Shown: piece after piece, positions 26,032 through 32,924 of the stretch
How positions within the stretch are numbered: position 1 is the stretch's first letter
How the letters are laid out: every line of letters starts with the position of its first letter
Assembly (NCBI RefSeq): GCF_947493425.1
Contig: NZ_CANLRP010000094.1
Location: 1 to 32,924 of the forward strand
Reading direction: 5' to 3'
Length of the DNA stretch: 32,924 bases
DNA from: an uncultured Microscilla sp.
GTDB taxonomy: Bacteria; Bacteroidota; Bacteroidia; Cytophagales; Microscillaceae
The notes under the pieces: generated by a model
What the model was told of the DNA's origin: nothing
The model's database searches: none
What the model saw: only the letters and a program-made list of their open reading frames with translations
Made by a program: the position numbers and the translations under genes

Positions 26032-29007
26032 CTACTTAGCCCCTCGCACCAAGCGATTGTACAACTCGGTAAACCAAGCATTTTTGAGCGAAGCATTTAC
26101 CTTGTCATTGGTCATTTTACTGTAAAAATCGAGCTTGGTATTAATAAAATTGAGCAGCAAATTATCAATCACACCATTGAACTTATCCTGAATATTGTCT
26201 TTAGAATTTTGCGCATTAAAATAGCTCATCAACTCGTCATCATCATACACCAATTGGCGCATTTTTTTCACCTCCACCTTGTCTTCCTCGGTCAAGTCAG
26301 CCCCAAAAGCATCGTTCAATGTTTGAATAATTTTACTCAACCAATCTGCCTCCTCCTCCGCATTTTGGTTGCTTCCGCCTGGCTGCAGCCCCTCAGTTTC
26401 GCCATCGCCCGACTCCAGCTCAAGGTGAGTAGTATATTGGTACTGCACCCTGTAGCTGTCCAGCTCCACGTCGTTCACCACGTCTAAGGGCAATTGTTGG
26501 GTAGCATAAGGCAGCTTTTTAATCAAGCCTATAAAAAACACATAATGTTTCTCCAGGTCAGGGTCAGCAAAAGTCATAATTTGGCTCAAAAACTTATACA
26601 TTTTATTAAACCTCTGCAAATTGCCCTTAAAAGCCGCCTTGCCCTCATCGTTGGGCAACTGCTCAAAGCGAGTCACCACCACATCGAGCACCTTTTGCAA
26701 GCGCTCTTGCTCGTTGGGCAAGGTAAAAAACACCTCGGCAAACATTTCTACCTCTTGCGGCTCATATACTTGCGATTGCTCAAGCTCGGTAAGCAAATGA
26801 TACAAAATATTGGGGTCGGTCAAAAGGTCTTCGGGGATATAGTTGCCCCCATAAAAATGCTGGAAGTCTGCCTGTATTTGCTCAGGTTCGTTTACAAAAT
26901 CGAGCACCATGGTAGAGGTTTTGACTTTGGTGGTGCGGTTGAGCCGCGAAAGCGTTTGCACGGCATTGGCACCGCCCAACTGTTTGTCAACAAACATGGT
27001 ATGCAAGAGCGGCTCATCAAAACCCGTTTGAAACTTGTTTGCCACAATCAAAATACGGTATTGGGGCAACTTGAGCGCCTCAGGAATACTCACCCTGCCT
27101 TGCAGGGCATTCATACCCGCCTCGGTATAATCTTCGCCCGTTTCGGGGTCGTGCACCTTGCCCGAAAAAGCCACCAAAGCCCCATAAGGCAAATTCATTT
27201 CACGCATTACCTCCTCAAACTTTCGTTGATAGCGCACCGCGTGCAGCCGCGACCTGGTTACCAGCATAGCCCTGGCCTTGCCCAAAATCTCGTTTTGGGT
27301 GTGGCTGGCAAAATGCTCCAGCATAATCCGCGCTTTGGTTTCAATGGCGTGGTCTTGCAAATCTACATAATTGCTCAACACCCTCACCGTCTTCTTCTTG
27401 TCATACTCCTGGTCGGGCACATCCTGGCGGGTAGCAAGTTTATAATAGCGTTTAAACGACATATAGTTTTGCAGTACATCGCGTATAAACCCCTCTTTGA
27501 TTGCCTGCTCCATGGTATATTCGTCAAACGCCCGTTTTTGCCCGTTGATCATCGTACCAAACAAAGTAATGGTTTTGGGTTTGGGAGTAGCCGTAAAAGC
27601 AAATTGCCACACATTGGGCTGTTGTCCCTTGCGCTCTATATCTTCGGTAATAATATCGTCGAGCGTAGGCGTGTCGGCTTCTTGAGCAGCGGCATCAGCC
27701 AGGCTCAAAGCTTTGCGCATGTGGCGCGAGGTTTCGCCCGATTGTGAGCTGTGGGCTTCATCTATCAGAATTGCATATTTGCGATTGGCAAAGCCCGCCA
27801 CAGCGTCCGATATATAGGGAAACTTCTGAATGGTGGTAATAATCACCCGTTTGCCCTCCTCTATGGCCTGGCGCAAGTCGGCACTGCTAGAGCGGTTGTC
27901 CAGATAAGCCACCACCCCCGACCGCTTGTCGAGCTGACGCATGTTGTCCTGAATTTGTCGGTTGAGCACCCGCCTATCGGTGACTACTATCACACTGTCG
28001 AACATAGCCCTTGGGTGTTGGGGTGCCTGGTAAAAGTTGGCAAGGCAATAGGCAAGCCAGGTAATGGTGTTTGACTTGCCCGAACCTGCCGAGTGTTGAA
28101 TGAGGTAGTTGGTGCCCGTGTTGCTTTGGCGCAAAGCCGCTAACAAACGATGTACCGCCCGTCGTTGATGAAAACGAGGAAACAACAACACGGGTGTTTT
28201 CTTTTCTTCCAGCCTTTGGGTTTTGGCATTGTACTCCTTGCTCGTGTTGGTTTGCAGGCTTATAAAGTTTTGTATCAGGTCGAGCAACGAATCTTTAGTA
28301 AGTACATCTTCCCACAGGTAGCCCACCGCGTAGCCCTGCGGGTGGTGGTTTTTGAGCCCTTGGTTAAACGGCAAAAAGAAGGTAGACTTGCCGCGCAAGT
28401 GGGTGGTCATGTATACTTGCTCGGTACCCACCGCAAAATGCACCAAACAACGTTGAAACTCCAGCAAAGGCTCGCCTCTGGGGTCGCGGTCTTGTTGGTA
28501 TTGGCGCATCGCCTGCACATGGTTTTGCCCAGTAAGCGCGTTTTTGAGTTCGGCAGTTGCCACTGGAATACCGTTGACAAACCACACCAAATCTATAGAG
28601 TTGTTGTGTTGACTAGAGTAGCGCAATTGGCGCACTACAGTCAGGCGGTTTTGAGCATACCAGCGGGCGTGTTCGGGGGTTTTGGTGTGGGCGGGTTTAA
28701 AATACACCAAGTCGAGCTTTTGTCCACGATCTTTTACTCCATGGTGCAAGCCATGCAAGGTTTTGTGCTTGCGCAAATGGGTAGCCACGTTTGCCGTTAT
28801 CTTCTCATCGGTAGCCGCCCCATACTGCTTTTGTAGTGCCTGGTATGCCTTGGGTTGGCTTGTTTTTATAAATTCAATCAGCTCTTCAGGGATCAAACAA
28901 AGGGTTTTATCATAGGCTTTCGCCGAAATCTCCTGGTAATGATCCTGAGTAGTCAAATAGTTGACAATGTGCGCCTCAAAATCGGCTTCTTTACTTCCAC
29001 TTGCCAT
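26032..29007 (-). CDS. hsdR: Type I restriction enzyme R subunit HsdR (991 aa)
   Basis: HsdR is the motor and nuclease subunit of the type I complex. The N-terminal nuclease domain shows D...E-x-K in IDLVWFVNGIPVATAELKN. The SF2 translocase has Walker A SAGSGKS (K311), DEAH starting at D416, motif III FAFTATPKPK, and motif VI QTLSRLNRT. A C-terminal helical region of about 200 residues, expected to contact the methylase core, follows. The length (991) is within the family range. The gene lies downstream of hsdM and hsdS on the same strand but is separated from hsdS by an inserted opposite-strand gene. It therefore probably has its own promoter between 29008 and 29280. Confidence 0.96.
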   Translation of the reverse strand: MASGSKEADFEAHIVNYLTTQDHYQEISAKAYDKTLCLIPEELIEFIKTSQPKAYQALQKQYGAATDEKITANVATHLRKHKTLHGLHHGVKDRGQKLDLVYFKPAHTKTPEHARWYAQNRLTVVRQLRYSSQHNNSIDLVWFVNGIPVATAELKNALTGQNHVQAMRQYQQDRDPRGEPLLEFQRCLVHFAVGTEQVYMTTHLRGKSTFFLPFNQGLKNHHPQGYAVGYLWEDVLTKDSLLDLIQNFISLQTNTSKEYNAKTQRLEEKKTPVLLFPRFHQRRAVHRLLAALRQSNTGTNYLIQHSAGSGKSNTITWLAYCLANFYQAPQHPRAMFDSVIVVTDRRVLNRQIQDNMRQLDKRSGVVAYLDNRSSSADLRQAIEEGKRVIITTIQKFPYISDAVAGFANRKYAILIDEAHSSQSGETSRHMRKALSLADAAAQEADTPTLDDIITEDIERKGQQPNVWQFAFTATPKPKTITLFGTMINGQKRAFDEYTMEQAIKEGFIRDVLQNYMSFKRYYKLATRQDVPDQEYDKKKTVRVLSNYVDLQDHAIETKARIMLEHFASHTQNEILGKARAMLVTRSRLHAVRYQRKFEEVMREMNLPYGALVAFSGKVHDPETGEDYTEAGMNALQGRVSIPEALKLPQYRILIVANKFQTGFDEPLLHTMFVDKQLGGANAVQTLSRLNRTTKVKTSTMVLDFVNEPEQIQADFQHFYGGNYIPEDLLTDPNILYHLLTELEQSQVYEPQEVEMFAEVFFTLPNEQERLQKVLDVVVTRFEQLPNDEGKAAFKGNLQRFNKMYKFLSQIMTFADPDLEKHYVFFIGLIKKLPYATQQLPLDVVNDVELDSYRVQYQYTTHLELESGDGETEGLQPGGSNQNAEEEADWLSKIIQTLNDAFGADLTEEDKVEVKKMRQLVYDDDELMSYFNAQNSKDNIQDKFNGVIDNLLLNFINTKLDFYSKMTNDKVNASLKNAWFTELYNRLVRGAK

Positions 29008-29280
29008 AGCTTGCTTGTTATGATGTGTATATAATAAAAGGTGTTTGCTTTTTTCATCTACCGATTTTATACGCCCTTAAAAAATCAGTGCCTTATACGC
29101 TCGGTTAGTTGCTTGTAAAGCAGCCTCAAACTTGTCGCTTGTCGCTAAAAGCACCGATATGCATCGGCATCTAAGGACTTGAGACTGTAGAAGCTCCTGA
29201 CTCATTAGCTTGAAACTGAAAATTAAAAAGTATTGACGACTATTCCCGCTTTTTGAGTGAAAAAAACTATATTCATCTCC

Positions 29281-29667
29281 ATGACAACAAACGAACTTAC
29301 TTATAAAATCAACGGTTGTGCTATGAAAGTACACAACACCTTGGGCAATGGTTTTCAAGAAGTGATTTATCAAAGATGTTTGGCTATAGAATTGGGCAGG
29401 GCAGGTTTAGACTTTGCCCGCGAAGTGAACCAAACTATTTATTACGACGGCATAGATGTGGGCACTCGCCGAGCCGATTTCATTGTAGAAAACCAAGTAA
29501 TCGTGGAGCTAAAAGCTGTCATCGACTTGCAAGATGTGCACCTGGCTCAAGCCAAAAACTATTTGGTGGCTTACAATTTCGACATTGGCTTATTGATCAA
29601 TTTTGGAAACACCAGCTTGCAATTCAAGAAAGTATACAATGCTCGGCGCAATCCATATACCCCCTAG
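29281..29667 (+). CDS. GxxExxY family protein, PD-(D/E)XK nuclease fold (128 aa)
   Basis: The protein carries the name-giving motif as G24, E27 and Y30 in GNGFQEVIY, and a nuclease-type catalytic pattern D66 ... E76-x-K78 in RRADFIVENQVIVELKA. The typical late motif LLINFGN is also present. I chose the ATG at 29281 (MTTNELTYKING) over a GTG at 29257. The family is common in Bacteroidota and cyanobacteria and has no settled function. It sits on the opposite strand inside the hsd locus, divergent from hsdR and convergent with hsdS. A nucleic-acid processing or defence role is suggested by fold and place but not shown. Confidence 0.85.
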   Translation: MTTNELTYKINGCAMKVHNTLGNGFQEVIYQRCLAIELGRAGLDFAREVNQTIYYDGIDVGTRRADFIVENQVIVELKAVIDLQDVHLAQAKNYLVAYNFDIGLLINFGNTSLQFKKVYNARRNPYTP

Positions 29668-29668
29668 G

Positions 29669-29744
29669 ATCAGGATTTGCAGGATTGGGGGATGCGCAGG
29701 ATAAAATAAAATCCTGCCCATCCTCTCATCCTGTAAATCCTGAT
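29669..29744. terminator. Inverted-repeat hairpin between GxxExxY gene and hsdS (bidirectional terminator or repeat)
   Basis: ATCAGGATTTGCAGGAT (29669-29685) pairs with ATCCTGTAAATCCTGAT (29728-29744) with one mismatch. Nested inside, GCAGGAT (29696-29702) pairs with ATCCTGC (29711-29717). The words aggat and atcct recur through the whole stretch and on to 29762. It begins 2 nt after the GxxExxY stop codon and ends 10 nt before the hsdS stop codon, in the place of a shared terminator. The wording resembles dispersed AGGAT-type intergenic repeats seen in many genomes. Confidence 0.65.
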
Positions 29745-29754
29745 ACTCTCCTGC

Positions 29755-31023
29755 TCATCCTGACACATCTATCTTCCCCGTTACTGCCTCCGATATAATG
29801 GTTTGGCGATAGGTTTTGAGTTTTTTGATAGAGGTTTTTGTTTTTTCTATTAATTGATTAAACTCGTTCAGCTTTACGCTTAAATATTCATTAATTTCAT
29901 ATTGTTCTTCTCGTGTTGGAGGAATAGCAATAACTAGCTCCCTAATTTTTTCTAAATGTAAATTAGTTACTGAAGTTGTTTTACTTGCTAATTTAATTTG
30001 TTGATCAACAATTGAACTATTAAAAAAATGAGAAAAATAATAAGCGGTAAGACGGTTATTTAACTTTATTAGGCATAAACTAACGAAAATACTAAACTCC
30101 CATTCCCAATCTATGACTTTAGTAATTCCAATTGTTCCATTTTTAGATAACAACACATCACCCACTTCAGCATTACACCTTTTTGATAATACAATATGTT
30201 CTTCCTCTGGAATATACTTAACTTTTGACAAGTCAATGACTTTTTGTTGTATGTCTGTTACTCTTAAAAAAGGGATACCTGTTTCAACATAAGTTGGCGT
30301 ATGGTGCGCTCCATCTATGATTTTTTTCGCCAAATACTTCAACTTCACCACCTCCCAATGTGCTGGAATCTCTCCCAACCACTCAATGCCGCTGTCTTTC
30401 ATAGGAGCATCGGGGTGCAGCCCTTGAGTGACAGCCTCGTTGATGATGGTTTGTCGCTGTAGTTGCAACTTTTCAATCAAAGCCTCTTTTTTTGCCACTA
30501 AAGCATCTATTACTTGGGTTTGGTGGTCGAGATATTGAGCGATTTTTTTTTGTTCTTCTTGAGGGGGAACTACAATAAAAATATTCATTAAAGCATCCTG
30601 AGTCAGTTTTGGTTGTGCAGACCCAACAATCAAAGGTGTATAATCTAAGCTTTCAAGCAAAGTCTGAAAATATTTAATGCTTCCCCTCTTAGGATGTAAG
30701 ATATGTGCATGATTATTTACCCAATACTGCCCTTTAGCAATAAAAGCCAGAGTTTTACTTCTTGTTAATAAATTTGCACCATCTTCTCCAATCAATATAT
30801 TGTCTCCATCAAACAAATAATCGTCTACTTTATCAATTACTCCTGACGCTCCATAGTAATCATACTGTTTTACCTTCATATCACCACGTTGAGTTGAACT
30901 TAAAGGTACACGAATATGATTAAGGTTATTCAACTCATGCTTCAACTTCACCACCTCCCAATGCGCTGGAATCTGCCCCAACCACTCAATGCCACTGTCC
31001 TTATATTCGTCGTATTGCTTCAT
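29755..31023 (-). CDS. hsdS: Type I restriction enzyme specificity subunit HsdS (422 aa)
   Basis: HsdS reads the two halves of the DNA target. Two target-recognition domains are visible (about residues 12-150 and 213-350). Each opens with nearly the same phrase (SGIEWLGQIPAHWEVVKLK at about 10 and SGIEWLGEIPAHWEVVKLK at about 210). Each is closed by a helical spacer with EEQKKIAQYLDHQTQVIDAL and EEQYEINEYLSVKLNEFNQL, ending RQTIINEAVT and RQTIISEAVTGKIDV. The length is normal. The recognition domains are clearly more AT-rich than the conserved parts, as expected for segments exchanged between strains. The start ATG overlaps the hsdM stop codon in ATGA, so translation is coupled. The recognised sequence cannot be predicted from the text. 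Confidence 0.95.
   Translation of the reverse strand: MKQYDEYKDSGIEWLGQIPAHWEVVKLKHELNNLNHIRVPLSSTQRGDMKVKQYDYYGASGVIDKVDDYLFDGDNILIGEDGANLLTRSKTLAFIAKGQYWVNNHAHILHPKRGSIKYFQTLLESLDYTPLIVGSAQPKLTQDALMNIFIVVPPQEEQKKIAQYLDHQTQVIDALVAKKEALIEKLQLQRQTIINEAVTQGLHPDAPMKDSGIEWLGEIPAHWEVVKLKYLAKKIIDGAHHTPTYVETGIPFLRVTDIQQKVIDLSKVKYIPEEEHIVLSKRCNAEVGDVLLSKNGTIGITKVIDWEWEFSIFVSLCLIKLNNRLTAYYFSHFFNSSIVDQQIKLASKTTSVTNLHLEKIRELVIAIPPTREEQYEINEYLSVKLNEFNQLIEKTKTSIKKLKTYRQTIISEAVTGKIDVSG
30337..30399. repeat. 63-nt direct repeat in hsdS, copy 2 (start of TRD2)
   Basis: The stretch matches 30940-31002 at 58 of 63 positions and encodes the start of the second target-recognition domain. The two copies are offset by exactly 603 nt, which is 201 codons. 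Confidence 0.9.
30940..31002. repeat. 63-nt direct repeat in hsdS, copy 1 (start of TRD1)
   Basis: This is the partner of 30337-30399, in the same orientation and reading frame. The longest identical run shared by the two is 24 nt at the left end (plus-strand view). Confidence 0.9.
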
Positions 31024-32768
31024 TCTGCCAATAAATCATTTAAAAGGGTTGCAATCTCACTTTCTAAAGCCACAATTTCCGCTTTCACTTCTGCCGAAGG
31101 GGGCAAAGCCTCGTACTCATAAAAATACTTGGTAAAATTGATCTCGTAGCCAATCTTGGTTTTCTCATAATCGAGCCAAGCCTCGGGCACATGGGGCAAC
31201 ACTTCGGCTTTGAAATACGCCTCAATGTCGGTGCCCAAAGGCACATTTTCTTTGTCACGTTTTTTGCTATCGGCTTTGGGCTCGCCCTTTTTGTTGCTTA
31301 CCTGCTTGCCTTCTTTATACAAAGGTTGCTCTACGGTGAGTTGGTAATAGCCAAAGGCATCGTTGGCAAATATTTTACTGTGCTTGCCCTCTTCAAAGCC
31401 CTCATAAACGGCAGCAATGGCGGCAATGTGCTCGGCAGTTAACTCATTACGCTTGTTGCCCAAACTGCGCTTGTTTGAGCGGTGAAAATCGCCCCCTGCG
31501 GCATTGATGAGCTGCACCTTGCCTTGGCGGGTAGGGCTTTTTTTGTTGGTCAAAAACCATATATAAGTATTGATACCCGTGTTGTAAAACAAATCTTTGG
31601 GCAATGCCACAATGCATTCCAGCCAATCGTTTTCAATGATCCAACGCCTAATGTCGCTCTCGCCCGAACCTGCATCGCCCGTAAACAAGGGCGAACCATT
31701 GGTAACCACCCCAATACGTGCCCCTTCGCGTGCCATTTTTGCGAGCATGTGTTGCAAAAATAAGAGTTGACCATCCGAAACCCTGGGCAGTCCCGCATAA
31801 AAGCGCCCCGCCGGGTTCAGCGATTCGGCAGTGATAAAAGTCTTGTCTTTTTTCCAGGTAACCCCATAAGGGGGGTTGGCGAGCATATAATGAAAACGTT
31901 TGCTGGCAAAGTGGTCTTCGGTAAACGAATTGCCGTGGCGAATATTCTCCGTATCTTCGCCCGTAATCAACGCCTCCGACTTGGCTATAGCATACGATTG
32001 CTCGTTGAGCTCCTGCCCATAAGTCATCAGCTCAGGCTTTTGTTCGGGGGGCAAACCCGCACACACCTCATCCAGCACATAACGCTTGCCCAGGTTTACC
32101 ATTCCGCCCGTGCCCATGGCAGGGTCATAAATGGTGCGAATCAACCCTGATTGGCGTAAAGTGTGGCGGTCGGGCAAAAACACCAAACGGTTCATCAAAG
32201 CCACCACGTCGCGCGGGGTAAAGTGTTCCCCTGCCGTCTCGTTCGACTGCTCGTTGGCTATCCTGATCAGCTCCTCAAACACATAGCCCATGTCGTGGTT
32301 ATCTACCGCCTGGGTGTGCAGGTCTATTTTGCAAATTGCCCCGATCATCTCATAAAGCAAGCCGTTTTTTACCAGCCTTGCCACTATCTTATCAAACTGA
32401 AAATGCTCCAGAATGTCGCGCACCTCAGGGTTGAAGCCTTGCAAATAATTATTAAAATTGATTTCTATATAATTGGGCTCGTCTTGCAACGACGCCAGGG
32501 TATGCAACGAAGTATTGTAAAACTTAAGCCCGCCCGCTGCTTTGCGTAAAATGGGCACTAGTTTAGTTTCTTCCAGTTTGTCGGCAAACTTCTCAAATTG
32601 GGCGCGCACCTCGGCGTTCACCCCCTCCAAGATACAGTCCATGCGCCTGATCACAATAAAAGGCAGCACCACATCGCCAATTTCATTTTTCTTGAAGGCA
32701 TCGCGCAGCACATCATCGGTTATCTGCCATATAAATTTTACATTGGGCTGTTGTTGTTCTTTGCTCAT
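31020..32768 (-). CDS. hsdM: Type I restriction enzyme M subunit HsdM (582 aa)
   Basis: HsdM is the adenine-N6 DNA methyltransferase that pairs with HsdS and, with HsdR, forms the restriction complex. An N-terminal HsdM_N helical domain (about 1-160) comes before the methylase domain. The methylase domain has motif I DPAMGTGGM (D215) and motif IV NPPYG (N298), the amino-methyltransferase signature. Upstream, GEHFTPRDVVALM is typical of HsdM. The C-terminus is somewhat long and rich in Lys/Glu, with KEGKQVSNKKGEPKADSKKRDK around 485-506. The stop codon overlaps the hsdS start by 4 nt. It is the first gene of the hsdM-hsdS operon. Confidence 0.97.
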   Translation of the reverse strand: MSKEQQQPNVKFIWQITDDVLRDAFKKNEIGDVVLPFIVIRRMDCILEGVNAEVRAQFEKFADKLEETKLVPILRKAAGGLKFYNTSLHTLASLQDEPNYIEINFNNYLQGFNPEVRDILEHFQFDKIVARLVKNGLLYEMIGAICKIDLHTQAVDNHDMGYVFEELIRIANEQSNETAGEHFTPRDVVALMNRLVFLPDRHTLRQSGLIRTIYDPAMGTGGMVNLGKRYVLDEVCAGLPPEQKPELMTYGQELNEQSYAIAKSEALITGEDTENIRHGNSFTEDHFASKRFHYMLANPPYGVTWKKDKTFITAESLNPAGRFYAGLPRVSDGQLLFLQHMLAKMAREGARIGVVTNGSPLFTGDAGSGESDIRRWIIENDWLECIVALPKDLFYNTGINTYIWFLTNKKSPTRQGKVQLINAAGGDFHRSNKRSLGNKRNELTAEHIAAIAAVYEGFEEGKHSKIFANDAFGYYQLTVEQPLYKEGKQVSNKKGEPKADSKKRDKENVPLGTDIEAYFKAEVLPHVPEAWLDYEKTKIGYEINFTKYFYEYEALPPSAEVKAEIVALESEIATLLNDLLAE

Positions 32769-32924
32769 ATACTTTTTAGTCGGGAGTTGATAGTTGGGAG
32801 TTGGTAGCCATTATAGCTTCAAACCAACCGCCACCAATAGCATCCTAGTGTTTGGCTACTGAGCACCATTGGCAATTGGCTGCAAAGTAAATATTTTTTG
32901 GGGAGAATGTGGGTTAATTTAGGA
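32769..32924. other. Leader region of hsdM with a short tandem repeat
   Basis: The words gggagttga-tagtt and gggagttgg-tag follow each other directly (32782-32807), about 15 nt before the hsdM ATG as read on the minus strand. The wider region must hold the hsdM promoter. TTTGAAGCTATAAT (minus strand, around 32810-32825) is AT-rich and suggestive, but does not match TAnnTTTG. No gene is visible up to the window edge. Confidence 0.4.

Noticed and set aside
26494..27747. Long plus-strand open frame (417 codons) inside hsdR
   Set aside because: It is entirely antisense to hsdR, which has all helicase and nuclease motifs. The translation is low in acidic residues, rich in His/Leu/Arg and has no recognisable domain, as expected for a shadow frame.
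28150..28836. Plus-strand open frame (228 codons) opposite the N-terminal part of hsdR
   Set aside because: It is a shadow of hsdR. No domain or signal is recognisable.
29316..29798. 160-codon plus-strand frame overlapping the GxxExxY gene
   Set aside because: It is the alternative frame of a gene with clear family motifs, and it runs on through the inverted repeat into hsdS.
30337..31002. Repeated blocks in hsdS considered as a CRISPR-like array
   Set aside because: There are only two copies, both coding, in frame and 603 nt apart. They encode the conserved start of each recognition domain.
23186..32768. Caspase, TPR-phosphatase and type I RM genes as one defence system
   Set aside because: The genes differ in orientation, a 572-nt gap separates the caspase from hsdR, and no shared operon or overlapping reading frames are visible. 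Closeness alone is not enough.

Overview
The window is chromosomal DNA from a marine-type Bacteroidota, most likely order Cytophagales and close in flavour to Microscilla. The support is: a Por-secretion-type (T9SS) C-terminal sorting domain; a Bacteroidota-style LptB with a long tail; a bacterial GH3 family protein; Bacteroidota promoter elements (TTTG / TAnnTTTG) instead of classical -35/-10 boxes; almost no Shine-Dalgarno sequences; AT-rich intergenic DNA; and an abundance of PAS, TPR, LRR and WD40 proteins. The genus is inferred from gene style, not from a search. No rRNA, tRNA, CRISPR array, transposase or phage gene was found.

Layout. 1-259: a dispersed inverted-repeat element, then the leader of a giant gene. 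260-5746: a soluble hybrid histidine kinase with about ten PAS domains, its own receiver and an HPt domain. 5747-7820: a tiny T9SS-tailed secreted protein and a free-standing HsdR-N-type nuclease domain (both minus strand), set in gene-poor DNA with a second copy of the repeat. 7821-13413: an SDR oxidoreductase, a radical SAM protein, an exported DUF4139 protein and a cytosolic leucine-rich-repeat protein, with a roughly 200-nt hairpin at 9789-9988. 13414-13894: two more repeat elements. 13895-20611: a plus-strand housekeeping run of recJ, lptB, a GH3 family gene, a MoxR-type AAA+ ATPase and an MBL-fold hydrolase, separated by several clear hairpins or terminators. 20868-25459: a membrane TPR-SpoIIE/PP2C phosphatase facing, tail to tail, an exported WD40-caspase protein. 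25460-26031: a gene-free stretch with a plus-strand terminator that has no visible gene in front of it. 26032-32768: a complete type I restriction-modification locus on the minus strand (hsdM-hsdS overlapping by ATGA, then hsdR), with a GxxExxY nuclease-fold gene inserted on the opposite strand between hsdS and hsdR.

How the parts work together. The hsd genes form a complete methylation and restriction system. hsdS carries two near-identical 63-nt repeats exactly 603 nt apart, so recombination between them would shorten it in frame. The kinase and the TPR-phosphatase are both large signal-integration proteins without a dedicated partner nearby. The WD40-caspase has an intact His/Cys dyad and a signal peptide. 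The most unusual non-coding content is a set of long imperfect hairpins and inverted-repeat elements (1-191, 7435-7603, 9789-9988, 13444-13522, 13724-13828) that look like at least two dispersed repeat families. I do not see one clearly new multi-gene system. The best leads are the hsdS repeat architecture with the inserted GxxExxY gene, the exported WD40-caspase, and the hairpin families.
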